Origin: Acidobacteriota bacterium
GTDB taxonomy: Bacteria > Acidobacteriota > Thermoanaerobaculia > UBA5066
Assembly: GCA_029781975.1 (NCBI GenBank)
Contig: JAKOVQ010000033.1
Span: 240,157-304,156, forward strand
Length of the DNA stretch: 64,000 nucleotides
Direction of reading: 5' to 3'
Shown here: positions 25,409-35,385 of the stretch, one piece after another
How positions within the stretch are numbered: the first letter of the stretch is position 1
Layout: each line of letters starts with the position of its first letter
Program-made: the position numbers and the translations under genes
Notes under the pieces: model-generated
Databases searched by the model: none
Told to the model about the DNA's origin: nothing
What the model saw: only the letters and a program-made list of their open reading frames with translations

Positions 25409-27085
25409 TCAGGTGAGGCCGGGGGCCTCCAGCTCGGGCGCGAAGAGGCGGTCGCGGCGCGCGAGGCGGGCGAGCTGCCTGCCGTCGGAAGGCGTCCTCC
25501 GGCCCCGCCGGCGCGCGAGGGCCGCGAGCGTCGCGAGGGCTCCCGCGTGGCGCGCGATCCGCCGCTGCGCGTAGTCGGCCGCCGAGCCGTTCTCCACGAG
25601 GAAGGGCCAGTCGGACGCCTGGAGGAGGAGGAGCTGGCGCGCGGCGGCGGGCGCGAGCTCCGGGTCGAGCGCGAGGACCTCTGCCAGCCGCCGTTCGCCC
25701 CGCTCGACCTCGCGCCAGTAGGGGACCGTCGCCCCGCTCGACCAGACGCGGAAGTCTCCCCCGCGCCCCCACGAGCCGGCCGGAAGGTCGATCGGCTCCG
25801 GCTCCCCGGCCGCGACGACCGCCTCGGCGGAAGTTGCCGGGACCACGTCGCGGGCCCCGGAGGCGAGCCTCCGGAAGACGGCCTCGAGGAAGGCGACCCC
25901 CTCGAACCACCAGTGGCCGAAGAGCTCGAAGTCGAACATCGCGGCGACGACGGCCGGACGCTCCTCCTCCGCCGCCACCTCCTCGACGAGGGAGACGAAG
26001 TGCGCCGCGTGCGCGGCGACCCGTTCCGCAGCGCGGGCGGGGTCCCACGGCTCCTTCCCGTCGAGCGGCCCCCCGCTGTCGGTCACCCGCCAGTAGCGGA
26101 GCCCGCCCGGCGCGTGCTTGCGGTGGAACTCGAGGTACCAGGGGTCCCCCGGGTAGCCGACCATTCCCGACCAGACCCGCTCCGAGGTGGCAGGGTCGCG
26201 CGCCAGGACTGCGAGGCTTCCGCCCGCCGCCGTTACCGACCAGACCCGGTGAGGCGAGCGGCCGGTCCCGCTCGCGGGGTCGCGCGCACCGGCACCGTCC
26301 GCTTCCTCGCCCCGGGCTTCCCCGCTCGCCCCTTCCGCGCCCGCCGGGCCTGCGTGGAGCCCGTCGGACGCCCCGTAGGCGTGCGACGAGCGCCGCCCCG
26401 TGACGAGGTGGGTCTCGACGAACGTGTGCCCGATCCCTCGCTCGACGAGGAAGTCGGCGATCCCCCGCCGCTCCTCGCTCCTTCCGTCCGCGGGGGAGAG
26501 CCAGGGGCCGGCCGGGCGGTAGGCGCACTCGGGGAGCCAGAGCCCTCGCGGCCGGCGGCCGAAGTGGCGCTCGTGGCAGGCGAGGCCCACGTCGAGCTGG
26601 CGAGAGATCGCCGCGTCGGTCGGGAGGAGGGGGAGGAAGCCGTGCGTGGCCGCGGACGAGATCAGCTCGATGGCGCCCTTCTCCTCGAGCGCGGCGAAGC
26701 CGGAAAGGAGGTCGCCCCCGAGCGCGTCGAACGCCCTCCGCGCCTCCTCGTAGAACGCGATCCAGTGCAGGGCCAAGCCCGCAGGGGGTCCGTCGCTCGC
26801 GCCCAGGTCCCTCCGCGCGGCGGCGACGCGGTGGGCGGCGTAGCGGCGGAAGCTGGCGGGGAAGCGCGGGTCGCGGAGCTGCTCGCAGAGGACCGGCGTC
26901 AGGCCGACCGTGGCCTTCAGCGGGACGCCGTCCGCCGCGAGGCGGCGGGCGGCCGCGAGGAACGGCAGGTAGCTCTCGGCCACCGCCTCGTGCAGCCAGT
27001 CCGCCCCGTGGGGCCAGACGCCGTGGCCCAGGACCCCGGGGAGATGGCCGTGGAGGACGAGGACGAGCTGGGCGTTCGGCGCCGT
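25409..27085 (-). CDS. GH57 1,4-alpha-glucan branching enzyme, probable ACG start
   Basis: The product is 558 aa. The signature HGHLP, needed by GH57, lies upstream of the track start at 26983, so the gene must begin earlier. Between an in-frame TAG in the promoter and HGHLP the only near-start codon is ACG at 27085, and GGAGG sits 5 nt before it. The nucleophile Glu is in WLPECAY and the acid Asp in FDFELFGHWWFEG. The DUF1957-type region identifies a branching enzyme that introduces alpha-1,6 branches into glycogen-like glucan. The next minus-strand gene upstream is glgC, giving a small glycogen set. Confidence 0.8.
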   Translation of the reverse strand, partial: TAPNAQLVLVLHGHLPGVLGHGVWPHGADWLHEAVAESYLPFLAAARRLAADGVPLKATVGLTPVLCEQLRDPRFPASFRRYAAHRVAAARRDLGASDGPPAGLALHWIAFYEEARRAFDALGGDLLSGFAALEEKGAIELISSAATHGFLPLLPTDAAISRQLDVGLACHERHFGRRPRGLWLPECAYRPAGPWLSPADGRSEERRGIADFLVERGIGHTFVETHLVTGRRSSHAYGASDGLHAGPAGAEGASGEARGEEADGAGARDPASGTGRSPHRVWSVTAAGGSLAVLARDPATSERVWSGMVGYPGDPWYLEFHRKHAPGGLRYWRVTDSGGPLDGKEPWDPARAAERVAAHAAHFVSLVEEVAAEEERPAVVAAMFDFELFGHWWFEGVAFLEAVFRRLASGARDVVPATSAEAVVAAGEPEPIDLPAGSWGRGGDFRVWSSGATVPYWREVERGERRLAEVLALDPELAPAAARQLLLLQASDWPFLVENGSAADYAQRRIARHAGALATLAALARRRGRRTPSDGRQLARLARRDRLFAPELEAPGLT

Positions 27086-27103
27086 GGCGGCCTCCGGCCG
27101 GCG

Positions 27104-27109
27104 ATTCTA
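27104..27109 (-). promoter_or_regulatory. -10 box TAGAAT for the GH57 gene
   Basis: TAGAAT lies 18 nt before the proposed ACG start, with GGAGG between. It falls just after the glgC stop, so GH57 can be transcribed separately from glgC. Confidence 0.45.
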
Positions 27110-27135
27110 CGGGCCGGGCCGGGCGGACGGGGCGG

Positions 27136-28428
27136 TCAGACCTTCGTGCCGGGCGGGAGGACCGCGCCCTTCGGGACGATGACGATCCCGTCGCGGAGGA
27201 ACCAGCCGGCGCCGTCCTCGTCCGGCCGGGACGGGTCGCCGCGCAGGACGCACCCGGCGCCGATCCGGGCGTTCTTGTCGACGATCGCCCGCTCGATCGC
27301 GCAGTCGGGCCCGATCCCCATCGGCGGGAGCCCCTTCGTCGCCGCCGCGACGCGCTCGTCCTCCTCCTCGAAGTCGTCGGCGCCCATCAGGATCGACTGG
27401 GAGATGCGCGTCCCCGCGTCGATCCGCGACCTCAGGCCGATGACGCTGCGGGACAGCTCCGCCCCGAAGACCCGGATGCCGTCCGCGAGGCGGCAGTGGT
27501 CGATCCGCGCGTCGCGGATGGTCGAGGCGGGGAGGAACCGGGGCCGCGTGTAGATCGGGGCGTCGGGGAGGAAGAAGCGGAAGGGGGGGTCCTCCTCGGT
27601 CAGGGCGAGGTTCGCCTCGTAGAAGCTCGAGATCGTCCCGATGTCCCGCCAGTAGCCGCGGAAGAGGAACGAGTAGACGGCGTGCGTGTCGATCAGGCGC
27701 GGGAGGATGTCCTTGCCGAAGTCGAGCGTCTCCGGGGCCTCGAGGGCCTCCCGGAGGGTCTCGATCCGGAAGAGGTAGACCCCCATGCTGGCGATCCACT
27801 GCCCCGCGGAGAGCCCCCACCGCTCGCGCAGGCTCGCCGGCGGCGCCAGGGGGAGGAGCTCGTCGTCCGTCCGCGGCTTCTCCCGGAAGGTCCGGATCCG
27901 CCCGTCCGAGCCGGCGGAGAGGATCCCGAACCCGGCGCACTCCTCCTTCCCCACCGGGATGACGCTGACGGTGACGTCCGCCCCCGTCTCCAGGTGGCGC
28001 TCGAACATCTCGCCGTAGTCCATCCGGTAGAGGTGGTCGCCCGAGAGGATGAGGACGTGGTCGTACCGCGAGGCGTGGCCGAGCCGGCGGAGGTGCTTGC
28101 GGACGGCGTCCGCCGTCCCCTCGAACCACTCCCCGCCGACGTCGGTCTGCTGGGCCGCGAAGACCTCGACCCCGCCGTGGCCGAAGTTGTCGAACCGGTA
28201 GGTGAGGGTGATGTGGTTGTTGAGGGAGGCGGAGTTGAACTGGGTCAGGACGGCGATGCTCCGGAACCCCGAGTTGATCGCGTTGGAGAGCGGCACGTCG
28301 ATCAGCCGGTACTTCCCTCCCAGGGGCACCGCCGGCTTCGCCCGGTCGCGGGTGAGGGGGTAGAGGCGCTTCCCCTGCCCTCCGCCGAGGATGACGGTGT
28401 GGACCCGGCGCTGCGAGCTGTCTCCCAT
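27136..28428 (-). CDS. glgC: glucose-1-phosphate adenylyltransferase
   Basis: The product is 430 aa and makes ADP-glucose for glycogen synthesis. The N-terminal nucleotide-binding motif GGGQGKRLYPLT is followed by KPAVPLGGKYRLIDVPLSN, ILSGDHLYRMDY, FREKP and a C-terminal left-handed beta-helix with hexapeptide repeats. The family Arg/Lys effector sites are not checked. I chose ATG at 28428 (MGDSSQRRVHTVILGGG) because TACAAT lies 7 nt upstream; the track start 34 codons earlier is a shadow. It is upstream of the GH57 branching gene. Confidence 0.92.
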   Translation of the reverse strand: MGDSSQRRVHTVILGGGQGKRLYPLTRDRAKPAVPLGGKYRLIDVPLSNAINSGFRSIAVLTQFNSASLNNHITLTYRFDNFGHGGVEVFAAQQTDVGGEWFEGTADAVRKHLRRLGHASRYDHVLILSGDHLYRMDYGEMFERHLETGADVTVSVIPVGKEECAGFGILSAGSDGRIRTFREKPRTDDELLPLAPPASLRERWGLSAGQWIASMGVYLFRIETLREALEAPETLDFGKDILPRLIDTHAVYSFLFRGYWRDIGTISSFYEANLALTEEDPPFRFFLPDAPIYTRPRFLPASTIRDARIDHCRLADGIRVFGAELSRSVIGLRSRIDAGTRISQSILMGADDFEEEDERVAAATKGLPPMGIGPDCAIERAIVDKNARIGAGCVLRGDPSRPDEDGAGWFLRDGIVIVPKGAVLPPGTKV

Positions 28429-28435
28429 GGCGACG

Positions 28436-28441
28436 ATTGTA
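28436..28441 (-). promoter_or_regulatory. -10 box TACAAT, leaderless promoter of glgC
   Basis: TACAAT then 7 nt then ATG at 28428. No Shine-Dalgarno site lies between. It is back-to-back with the plus-strand TAGAAT box of the amylase operon 80 nt away. Confidence 0.5.
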
Positions 28442-28521
28442 GACACCCGTCCACCGGAAATCGGCCGATTGGTGGACCCGATTCCGGGAAAGGACGACGT
28501 GAGGGGGACAGGAAGAGGATC

Positions 28522-28527
28522 TAGAAT
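28522..28527 (+). promoter_or_regulatory. -10 box TAGAAT for the alpha-amylase/mal operon
   Basis: TAGAAT lies 55 nt upstream of the amylase ATG. AGGAGG occurs in the leader at 28540 but is too far from ATG 28583 to serve it, so the leader may hold another element or a cryptic start. Confidence 0.4.
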
Positions 28528-28582
28528 CACGTGAAGCTAGGAGGCCGGAGCCATCTCTCCCCCGCCCCGTGGAACCTCCCGA

Positions 28583-30139
28583 ATGCCGACGCCACTTCGA
28601 AACGTGACGCTCTGGGCCGCGATCGCGGGGGTCGCGGCCTGCCTCGCCTCCTGCGCGACGCCCCCCCGCCCCGCCCCTCCCGCGGCGGCCCCGGCCGCAT
28701 CTTCGGCCGGGGCTTCGGCCCCGGCGGCGGTCTCCCCTCCCCTCCTCGACGACTGGCGCGACGCCGTCCTCTACTTCGCCCTCGTCGACCGGTTCGCCGA
28801 CGGCGACCCGTCGAACGACGCGGACGTCGACGTGAGGCAGAAGGGGACCTTCCACGGCGGGGACTTCGTGGGGCTGACCGAGCACCTCGACGAGATCGCC
28901 TCCCTCGGGGTGAACGCCCTCTGGATCACCCCCGTCGTCACCAACATCCCGGGCTTCGTGACCGGCGCCGGCTTCCCCGACTGGGCCTACCACGGCTACT
29001 GGGCGGACGACTTCCACTCCCTCGACCGGCGGTTCGGGACCGAGGCCCAGCTGAAGGCCCTCGTCGACGCCTGCCACCGGAAGGGGATCCGCGTCCTCCT
29101 CGACGTGGTCTACAACCACGCCGGGTACGGGTCGCGGTACACCACCGACCCGAGGACGCGCGGGTGGCTCCGGACGACGGAGAAGGGGGACTGCGGGCAG
29201 GACGACGTGACCTCGTGCGTCGCCGGGCTCCCCGACTTCAAGACCGAGGTCCCCGAGGTGGCGGACTACCTGCTGAAGGCGCAGATCGGCTGGGCGAAGG
29301 AGCTCGGCGTCGACGGGTTCCGCCTCGACACGGTCAAGCACGTCTCCCACGACTTCTGGAAGGAGCACCGGAAGCGGACCCGGGCCGAGCTCGGGCCGAG
29401 GTTCTTCCTGCTCGGAGAGGTCTGGGGGGGCGACCCGCAGGTCCTCGACCCCTGGTTCGAGGGGGACGAGCTCGACGCCGGCTTCGACTTCGCCTTCCAG
29501 GGGAGCGCGATCGCGTTCGTCCAGGGGCGCGGGCGGACCGTCGCCTTCGACCGTTACCTGAAGTCCCGCGAGAAGGTCCGGCCGGGCTACCTGATGGCCG
29601 ACTTCCTCTCCTCCCACGACGTCCCGGGCGCCCTCTTCCAGCTCGGGGGCGACGTGAGCCTCTTCCGCCTCGCGGCCGTCCTCCAGATGACGGCCGCCGG
29701 CATCCCCGTCGTCTACTACGGCGAGGAGGTGGGGCGGAAGGGGGGGGACTGGCCCGACAACCGGAGCGACATGCCGTGGGGCGACCGGAGGATCGCGCCC
29801 GGCGCCGGCGTCCCGCGCGACGAGGGGCTCCGCGCCGACTACGTGAAGCTGATCGCGATCCGCGAGGCCCACCCCGCCCTGAGGCGGGGGACGCACGAGG
29901 GGCTCGTCACCGACGGGGACGGCTACGTCTTCGTCCGGCGCGACCCCGCGTCGAAGGACGCCGTGGTCGTCTGCGTGAACCGGGGCGCCGCGCCCGTCGG
30001 CGTCACCTTCCCCGCCCCCGCCGAGTGGGGCGGCGCCAAGCCGGTGGAGCTCTTCTCCGGCGCTCCCGTCCCGGCCGCGGCCGGGACGGTCACGCTCGAG
30101 CTGCCCGCTCACGGCTTCCGGATCCTGGCGGCCCGCTGA
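28583..30139 (+). CDS. GH13 alpha-amylase, predicted lipoprotein
   Basis: The product is 518 aa. The signal ends in a lipobox LASC (Cys24), so the enzyme is probably anchored in a membrane facing the periplasm or surface, and an alanine/proline-rich linker follows. The (beta/alpha)8 barrel shows LDVVYNHAG, nucleophile Asp249 (GFRLDTVKH), acid/base Glu279 (LLGEVWGG) and the transition-state Asp346 (FLSSHD). It should cut starch or maltodextrins before uptake by the MalEFGK-type importer encoded next. There are 17 nt between its stop and the MalK start. Confidence 0.88.
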   Translation: MPTPLRNVTLWAAIAGVAACLASCATPPRPAPPAAAPAASSAGASAPAAVSPPLLDDWRDAVLYFALVDRFADGDPSNDADVDVRQKGTFHGGDFVGLTEHLDEIASLGVNALWITPVVTNIPGFVTGAGFPDWAYHGYWADDFHSLDRRFGTEAQLKALVDACHRKGIRVLLDVVYNHAGYGSRYTTDPRTRGWLRTTEKGDCGQDDVTSCVAGLPDFKTEVPEVADYLLKAQIGWAKELGVDGFRLDTVKHVSHDFWKEHRKRTRAELGPRFFLLGEVWGGDPQVLDPWFEGDELDAGFDFAFQGSAIAFVQGRGRTVAFDRYLKSREKVRPGYLMADFLSSHDVPGALFQLGGDVSLFRLAAVLQMTAAGIPVVYYGEEVGRKGGDWPDNRSDMPWGDRRIAPGAGVPRDEGLRADYVKLIAIREAHPALRRGTHEGLVTDGDGYVFVRRDPASKDAVVVCVNRGAAPVGVTFPAPAEWGGAKPVELFSGAPVPAAAGTVTLELPAHGFRILAAR

Positions 30140-30156
30140 ACGGAGGGACCAGAGAG

Positions 30157-31254
<1,098 letters not shown>

Positions 31255-31273
31255 ACCCGAACCGGAGGCACCG

Positions 31274-32500
31274 ATGAAGCTCACGCCCCGTCTCTCCCTC
31301 GCGGCGGTCGCCGCGCTCGCCGCCTCGCTCGCCGCCCCGGCCCTCGCCCAGAAGGAGATCGTCGTCTGGCACGCGTACCGCGCCGAGGAGAAGGCCGCGC
31401 TGGAGAAGGTCGTCGCGGCCTACAACCAGGCGAACGCCGCCAAGGGGATCAAGGTCACGACGCTGGCCGTCCCCTACGACGCCTTCGCCGACAAGATCAC
31501 CGCCGCCGTCCCCCGCGGCAAGGGGCCCGACGTCTTCATCTACGCCCAGGACCGCCTCGGAGGCTGGATCGAGGCGGGGAACACGGTCGAGCCGATCGAC
31601 TTCTTCCTCGACAAGGCGACGAAGGACCGCTTCATCCCGACGACGATGGAGGCGATGACCTACCGCGGGACGGTCTGGGGCCTGCCGCTCGACTACAAGG
31701 TCATCACGATGATCTACAACAAGAAGCTGGTCCCGGTCCCGCCGAAGACCTCGAAGGAGCTCGTGGCGGTCGCCCGGAAGCTGACGGACAAGAAGGCCGG
31801 GCGCTTCGGGCTGGCCTACTCGTACTCCGACTACTACTACCACGCGGCGCTCCAGAACGGCTTCGGCGGACGGGTCTTCGACCCGGGCCCCAAGCCCGTC
31901 CTGAACGCGCCGGAGAACGTCAAGGCGATGGAGCTCCTGATGCGCTGGCTCGACACGGACGGGATCCTCCCGGCCGAGCCGTCGACGGCGCTCATCACCT
32001 CGCTCTTCAACGACGGGAGGGCGGCGATCGTCTTCTCGGGGCCCTGGTTCCTGGGGGAGATCGCCAAGGGGATCGACTACGCCCTCGCCCCGCTCCCGAC
32101 GCTCGACGAGGCGGGCGGCAAGCCGATGCGTCCCTGGATGACCGTCGAGGGCGTCTTCGTGACCGCGCAGTCGAAGAACAAGGACGCCGCGTACGACTTC
32201 GCCAAGGTCCTCACCGACACCCCGGCGGCGCGGGTGATGGCGCTCGAGGGACGGCAGACCCCCGCGAACAAGGCGGTCTACGACGACCCGGCGGTCGCGA
32301 AGGACCCGATCCTCTCGGCCTTCCGCAAGCAGGTCGAGGTGGCGATCCCGATGCCGAACCTGCCGGAGATGACGATGGTCTGGTCGCCGGCCACGACGGC
32401 GATGAACACGATCGTCAAGAAATCGGCCACGCCCAAGGCGGCCCTCGACGCCGCCGAGAAGGCGGTCCTCCGGGACGTGGCGGGCCTGAGGAAGAGGTAA
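31274..32500 (+). CDS. malE: maltose/maltodextrin-binding periplasmic protein
   Basis: The product is 408 aa with signal peptide cut after LAPALAQ. The mature protein begins KEIVVWHAYRAEEKAALEKV, typical of the MalE family of extracellular sugar-binding proteins, and carries FSGPWFLGEI and PMRPWMTVEGVFV. It delivers malto-oligosaccharide from the periplasm to the MalF/MalG pore. GGAGGC precedes ATG 31274. Its stop is 1 nt before malF. Confidence 0.88.
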   Translation: MKLTPRLSLAAVAALAASLAAPALAQKEIVVWHAYRAEEKAALEKVVAAYNQANAAKGIKVTTLAVPYDAFADKITAAVPRGKGPDVFIYAQDRLGGWIEAGNTVEPIDFFLDKATKDRFIPTTMEAMTYRGTVWGLPLDYKVITMIYNKKLVPVPPKTSKELVAVARKLTDKKAGRFGLAYSYSDYYYHAALQNGFGGRVFDPGPKPVLNAPENVKAMELLMRWLDTDGILPAEPSTALITSLFNDGRAAIVFSGPWFLGEIAKGIDYALAPLPTLDEAGGKPMRPWMTVEGVFVTAQSKNKDAAYDFAKVLTDTPAARVMALEGRQTPANKAVYDDPAVAKDPILSAFRKQVEVAIPMPNLPEMTMVWSPATTAMNTIVKKSATPKAALDAAEKAVLRDVAGLRKR

Positions 32501-32501
32501 C

Positions 32502-34475
32502 GTGAGCGCCCGGGCCGGCGACGCCCCGGAGCGGCCCCCCTCGCATCGCCTGCGGTTCGCGGTCGGCCTCCTCGTCGCGTCGGCGCTCGCCGTGGGCGTG
32601 GGGTACCGCCTCCTCGACGGGGCCCTCGCCCAGGGCGCCCGGAGCGCCGAGGACCGGCGGGCGAACGTCGCCATCCGGGCCCTCGCCGAGGTCGTCGATC
32701 GCGCCGGCGTCACCGGCGACGCCGTCCGCGCGGCCGTCGCGGCGTGGGCGAAGGACCACCCCCAGCAGGCGGCGATCAAGGTCGTCGCCTTCGACGGCCT
32801 CTCGCTCGAGGCCTCGACCGACCCCGCCGACACCGGCGACGAGGCCGCGCCGCGGCGCCTCCGGCGGGAGGAGAAGGACCTCTACGACCGGGGCCAGCGC
32901 CTGCGGGCGGCCGTCGAGACCAACCGGGCCGAGGGGGCCTCCCGCAAGGACGAGGTCGAGCGGGCCCGCCTCGCCGACGGGAGCCTCTCGATCGCGGCGC
33001 CCCTGGAGAAGGACGGCGCGGTCGTCGGCCTCGTCCAGGTGCAGCGGCGGCCCCCGCCGCCCGTGAAGCCCCCCTCCTGGCTGACGGCGCTCAGCTACGT
33101 CGCCGTCCCGGTCGCCGTCTTCCTCCTGGCCGGCCTCGTCGTCGGGGAGCGCCGGGCCGTCCTCGGGGTCCTCGCCGTCGTCCTCCTCGCCGGCACCGTC
33201 TGGGGCTACGGCGCACAGTCCGCCGCGAAGCTCGAGCGGGGCCGCCGCGCGGTGGAGGAGGGGATCGCCGGGATCGTCCGGGACGAGGGGGCGAAGGCCT
33301 CCGCGATCCTCGCCAGCCTCTCTCTCCCGGCCGAGCCCCCGCTCGACCCGGCCCGCTGGGACGCCGACGCGTTCCGCAGGCCCTACGGCGTGGTCCGCTC
33401 CGACGGGAGCGTCGACGAGGCGAAGGTCGCCGCCTCGGCGGCCCGGGACCGGACGGCCGTCCGCAACGCCCTCCTCCTCGTCGGCGGCGTCTCCCTCGCC
33501 GTCCTCCTCTTCGTCGGCCTCGGCGGGGCGTCCGCCTTCGTCCGGACGGTCCGGACGAACCGCGTGGCCTACACCTACGTCCTCCCGGCGATGGCCGGAA
33601 TGGTCGTCCTCGTCTTCTTCCCGTTCCTCTACGGGATCGCCATCTCGTTCACCGACTCGACGATCTACAACACGAACGCGCCCCTCACCGACATCTGGGT
33701 CGGGTTCAAGAACTACGTCTCGATCCTCTCGGACTTCCACGTCGCCACCCGCGACGCCGACGGCACCCTCGTCTTCAACTACCTGAACTTCTACTGGACG
33801 CTCTGGGTGACGGTCGCCTGGACCGTCACCAACGTCACGATCGGCGTGACCGTGGGGCTCTTCCTCGCGCTCGTCCTGAACACCAAGGGCCTCGCCCTGA
33901 AGCCGGTCTACCGGGTCCTCCTCATCCTCCCCTGGGCCATGCCGAACTACATCACGGCGCTCATCTGGAAGGGGATGTTCCACCAGCAGTTCGGGGTCGT
34001 GAACCAGGTGATCCAGATCTTCGGGGGCTCGCCGGTCTCGTGGTTCGAGACCCCCTTCACGTCGTTCCTGACCGCCCTCGCGACGAACGGCTGGCTCAGC
34101 TTCCCGTTCATGATGGTCGTCTCCCTGGGCGCCCTCCAGTCGATCCCGTCCGACCTCTACGAGGCGGCGCGCGTGGACGGGGCGTCGCGCTGGCAGCAGT
34201 TCACCGGCATCACGCTCCCGTCGCTCAAGCCCGCCCTCGTCCCGGCGATCATCCTGTCGGTCGTCTGGACCTTCAACATGTTCAACATCATCTACCTCGT
34301 CACGCAGGGCGAGCCCGGGGGGTCGACAGAGATCCTGATCACCCAGGCGTACAAGTTCGCGTTCGAGAAGTACCGCTACGGCTACGCGGCGGCCTACTCG
34401 ACGGTCATCTTCGGCATCCTGGTCGTCTACGGGACGTTCCAGAACCGGGTCACCAGGGCCACGGAGGGCATCTGA
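32502..34475 (+). CDS. malF: MalF-type permease with large N-terminal sensor-like extension
   Basis: The product is 657 aa, against roughly 300-510 for relatives. The canonical permease begins near residue 355 (VAYTYVLPAMAGMVVLVFFPF) and has the EAA loop LYEAARVDGASRWQQF. The first 350 residues are extra: a helix at 16-38, an extracytoplasmic segment 40-190 whose end (SLSIAAPLEKDGAVVGLVQV) looks like a Cache/PDC sensor strand pair, two helices near 193-235, a second soluble segment and a helix near 322-345. The added part might sense sugar or gate transport. GTG start; the stop overlaps malG (TGATG). Confidence 0.85.
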   Translation: MSARAGDAPERPPSHRLRFAVGLLVASALAVGVGYRLLDGALAQGARSAEDRRANVAIRALAEVVDRAGVTGDAVRAAVAAWAKDHPQQAAIKVVAFDGLSLEASTDPADTGDEAAPRRLRREEKDLYDRGQRLRAAVETNRAEGASRKDEVERARLADGSLSIAAPLEKDGAVVGLVQVQRRPPPPVKPPSWLTALSYVAVPVAVFLLAGLVVGERRAVLGVLAVVLLAGTVWGYGAQSAAKLERGRRAVEEGIAGIVRDEGAKASAILASLSLPAEPPLDPARWDADAFRRPYGVVRSDGSVDEAKVAASAARDRTAVRNALLLVGGVSLAVLLFVGLGGASAFVRTVRTNRVAYTYVLPAMAGMVVLVFFPFLYGIAISFTDSTIYNTNAPLTDIWVGFKNYVSILSDFHVATRDADGTLVFNYLNFYWTLWVTVAWTVTNVTIGVTVGLFLALVLNTKGLALKPVYRVLLILPWAMPNYITALIWKGMFHQQFGVVNQVIQIFGGSPVSWFETPFTSFLTALATNGWLSFPFMMVVSLGALQSIPSDLYEAARVDGASRWQQFTGITLPSLKPALVPAIILSVVWTFNMFNIIYLVTQGEPGGSTEILITQAYKFAFEKYRYGYAAAYSTVIFGILVVYGTFQNRVTRATEGI

Positions 34476-35359
34476 TGAGGAGCCGCGCGGGCGAGGACGA
34501 GTTCCCCCACCTCCCCCTCCACCTCGTGCTGGTCCTCGCGACCCTGGTGGCCGTCTACCCGGTCCTCTGGGTCTTCACGATCGCCCTCTCCGGGCAGCAG
34601 AGCCTCGCCATCGCGGACCTCCCCTCCGACCCGACCGTGTGGGACCGGCTGCGCGCCATCGTCCCCTGGCCCAAGACGGTCACCCTGTCCAACTTCACCT
34701 CGGTCGTCACGGACCAGCCGTTCGCGCAGTGGATGCTCAACAGCGCGATCGTCGCGATCCTCACGACGATCGTCGGGGTCTTCCTGGCGTGCACGGCGGC
34801 CTACGCCTTCGCCCGCTTCCGCTTCCCGGGCCGCCAGGCCGGGATGATGTCCTTCCTCGTCTCCCAGATGTTCCCCGGGACCCTGATGCTCATCCCGCTC
34901 TACATCATCCTCGTCAAGTGGCTGAACCTCGGGAGCTCGCGGATCGGGCTGATCCTCGTCTACGCCACGACCGCCATCCCCTTCTGCGTCTGGATGCTGA
35001 AGGGCTACTTCGACACGATCCCGAAGGAGCTCGAGGAGGCCGCCGTCATCGACGGCGCCACCCCGAGCACGATCTTCTGGCGGATCGTCCTGCCGCTCGC
35101 CAAGCCCGCCGTCGCGGTCACCGCGCTCTTCTCGTTCATGACCGGGTGGAACGAGTTCATCATCGCCGCCACCGTCATGGACAAGGAGACGATGTACACG
35201 GCGCCGGTCGGCCTCCGCTTCTTCGTGGGCGGCTTCTCCCAGCAGTGGGGCTACTTCGCCGCCGGCGCGATCATCGTCTCGATCCCCGTCGTCGCCCTCT
35301 TCCTCTTCCTGCAGAAGTACCTGGTTTCCGGCCTGACGGCCGGGAGCGTCAAGGGCTGA
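34475..35359 (+). CDS. malG: MalG-type maltose ABC transporter permease
   Basis: The product is 294 aa with six helices; the gene is hidden in track ORF 32744-35359. The EAA loop reads ELEEAAVIDGATPSTIFWRI. The C-terminus (LVSGLTAGSVKG) matches the conserved MalG tail that reaches into the pore and MalK. Together with MalF, E and K it makes a complete maltodextrin importer. ATG overlaps the malF stop. Confidence 0.9.
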   Translation: MRSRAGEDEFPHLPLHLVLVLATLVAVYPVLWVFTIALSGQQSLAIADLPSDPTVWDRLRAIVPWPKTVTLSNFTSVVTDQPFAQWMLNSAIVAILTTIVGVFLACTAAYAFARFRFPGRQAGMMSFLVSQMFPGTLMLIPLYIILVKWLNLGSSRIGLILVYATTAIPFCVWMLKGYFDTIPKELEEAAVIDGATPSTIFWRIVLPLAKPAVAVTALFSFMTGWNEFIIAATVMDKETMYTAPVGLRFFVGGFSQQWGYFAAGAIIVSIPVVALFLFLQKYLVSGLTAGSVKG

Positions 35360-35385
35360 CAACCTCGACAAGAAGGAGGTATTCG

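Noticed and set aside
23522-27553. 1343-aa plus-strand ORF across the exporter and GH57 region
   Set aside because: It crosses two convergent genes, has low-complexity Arg/Gly/Pro sequence and no motif. Shadow frame.
28531-30156. GTG 28531 just after TAGAAT as a leaderless start
   Set aside because: The frame it opens is a shadow of the amylase gene up to malK; only the malK part from 30157 is real. The close TAGAAT is better read as the amylase promoter.
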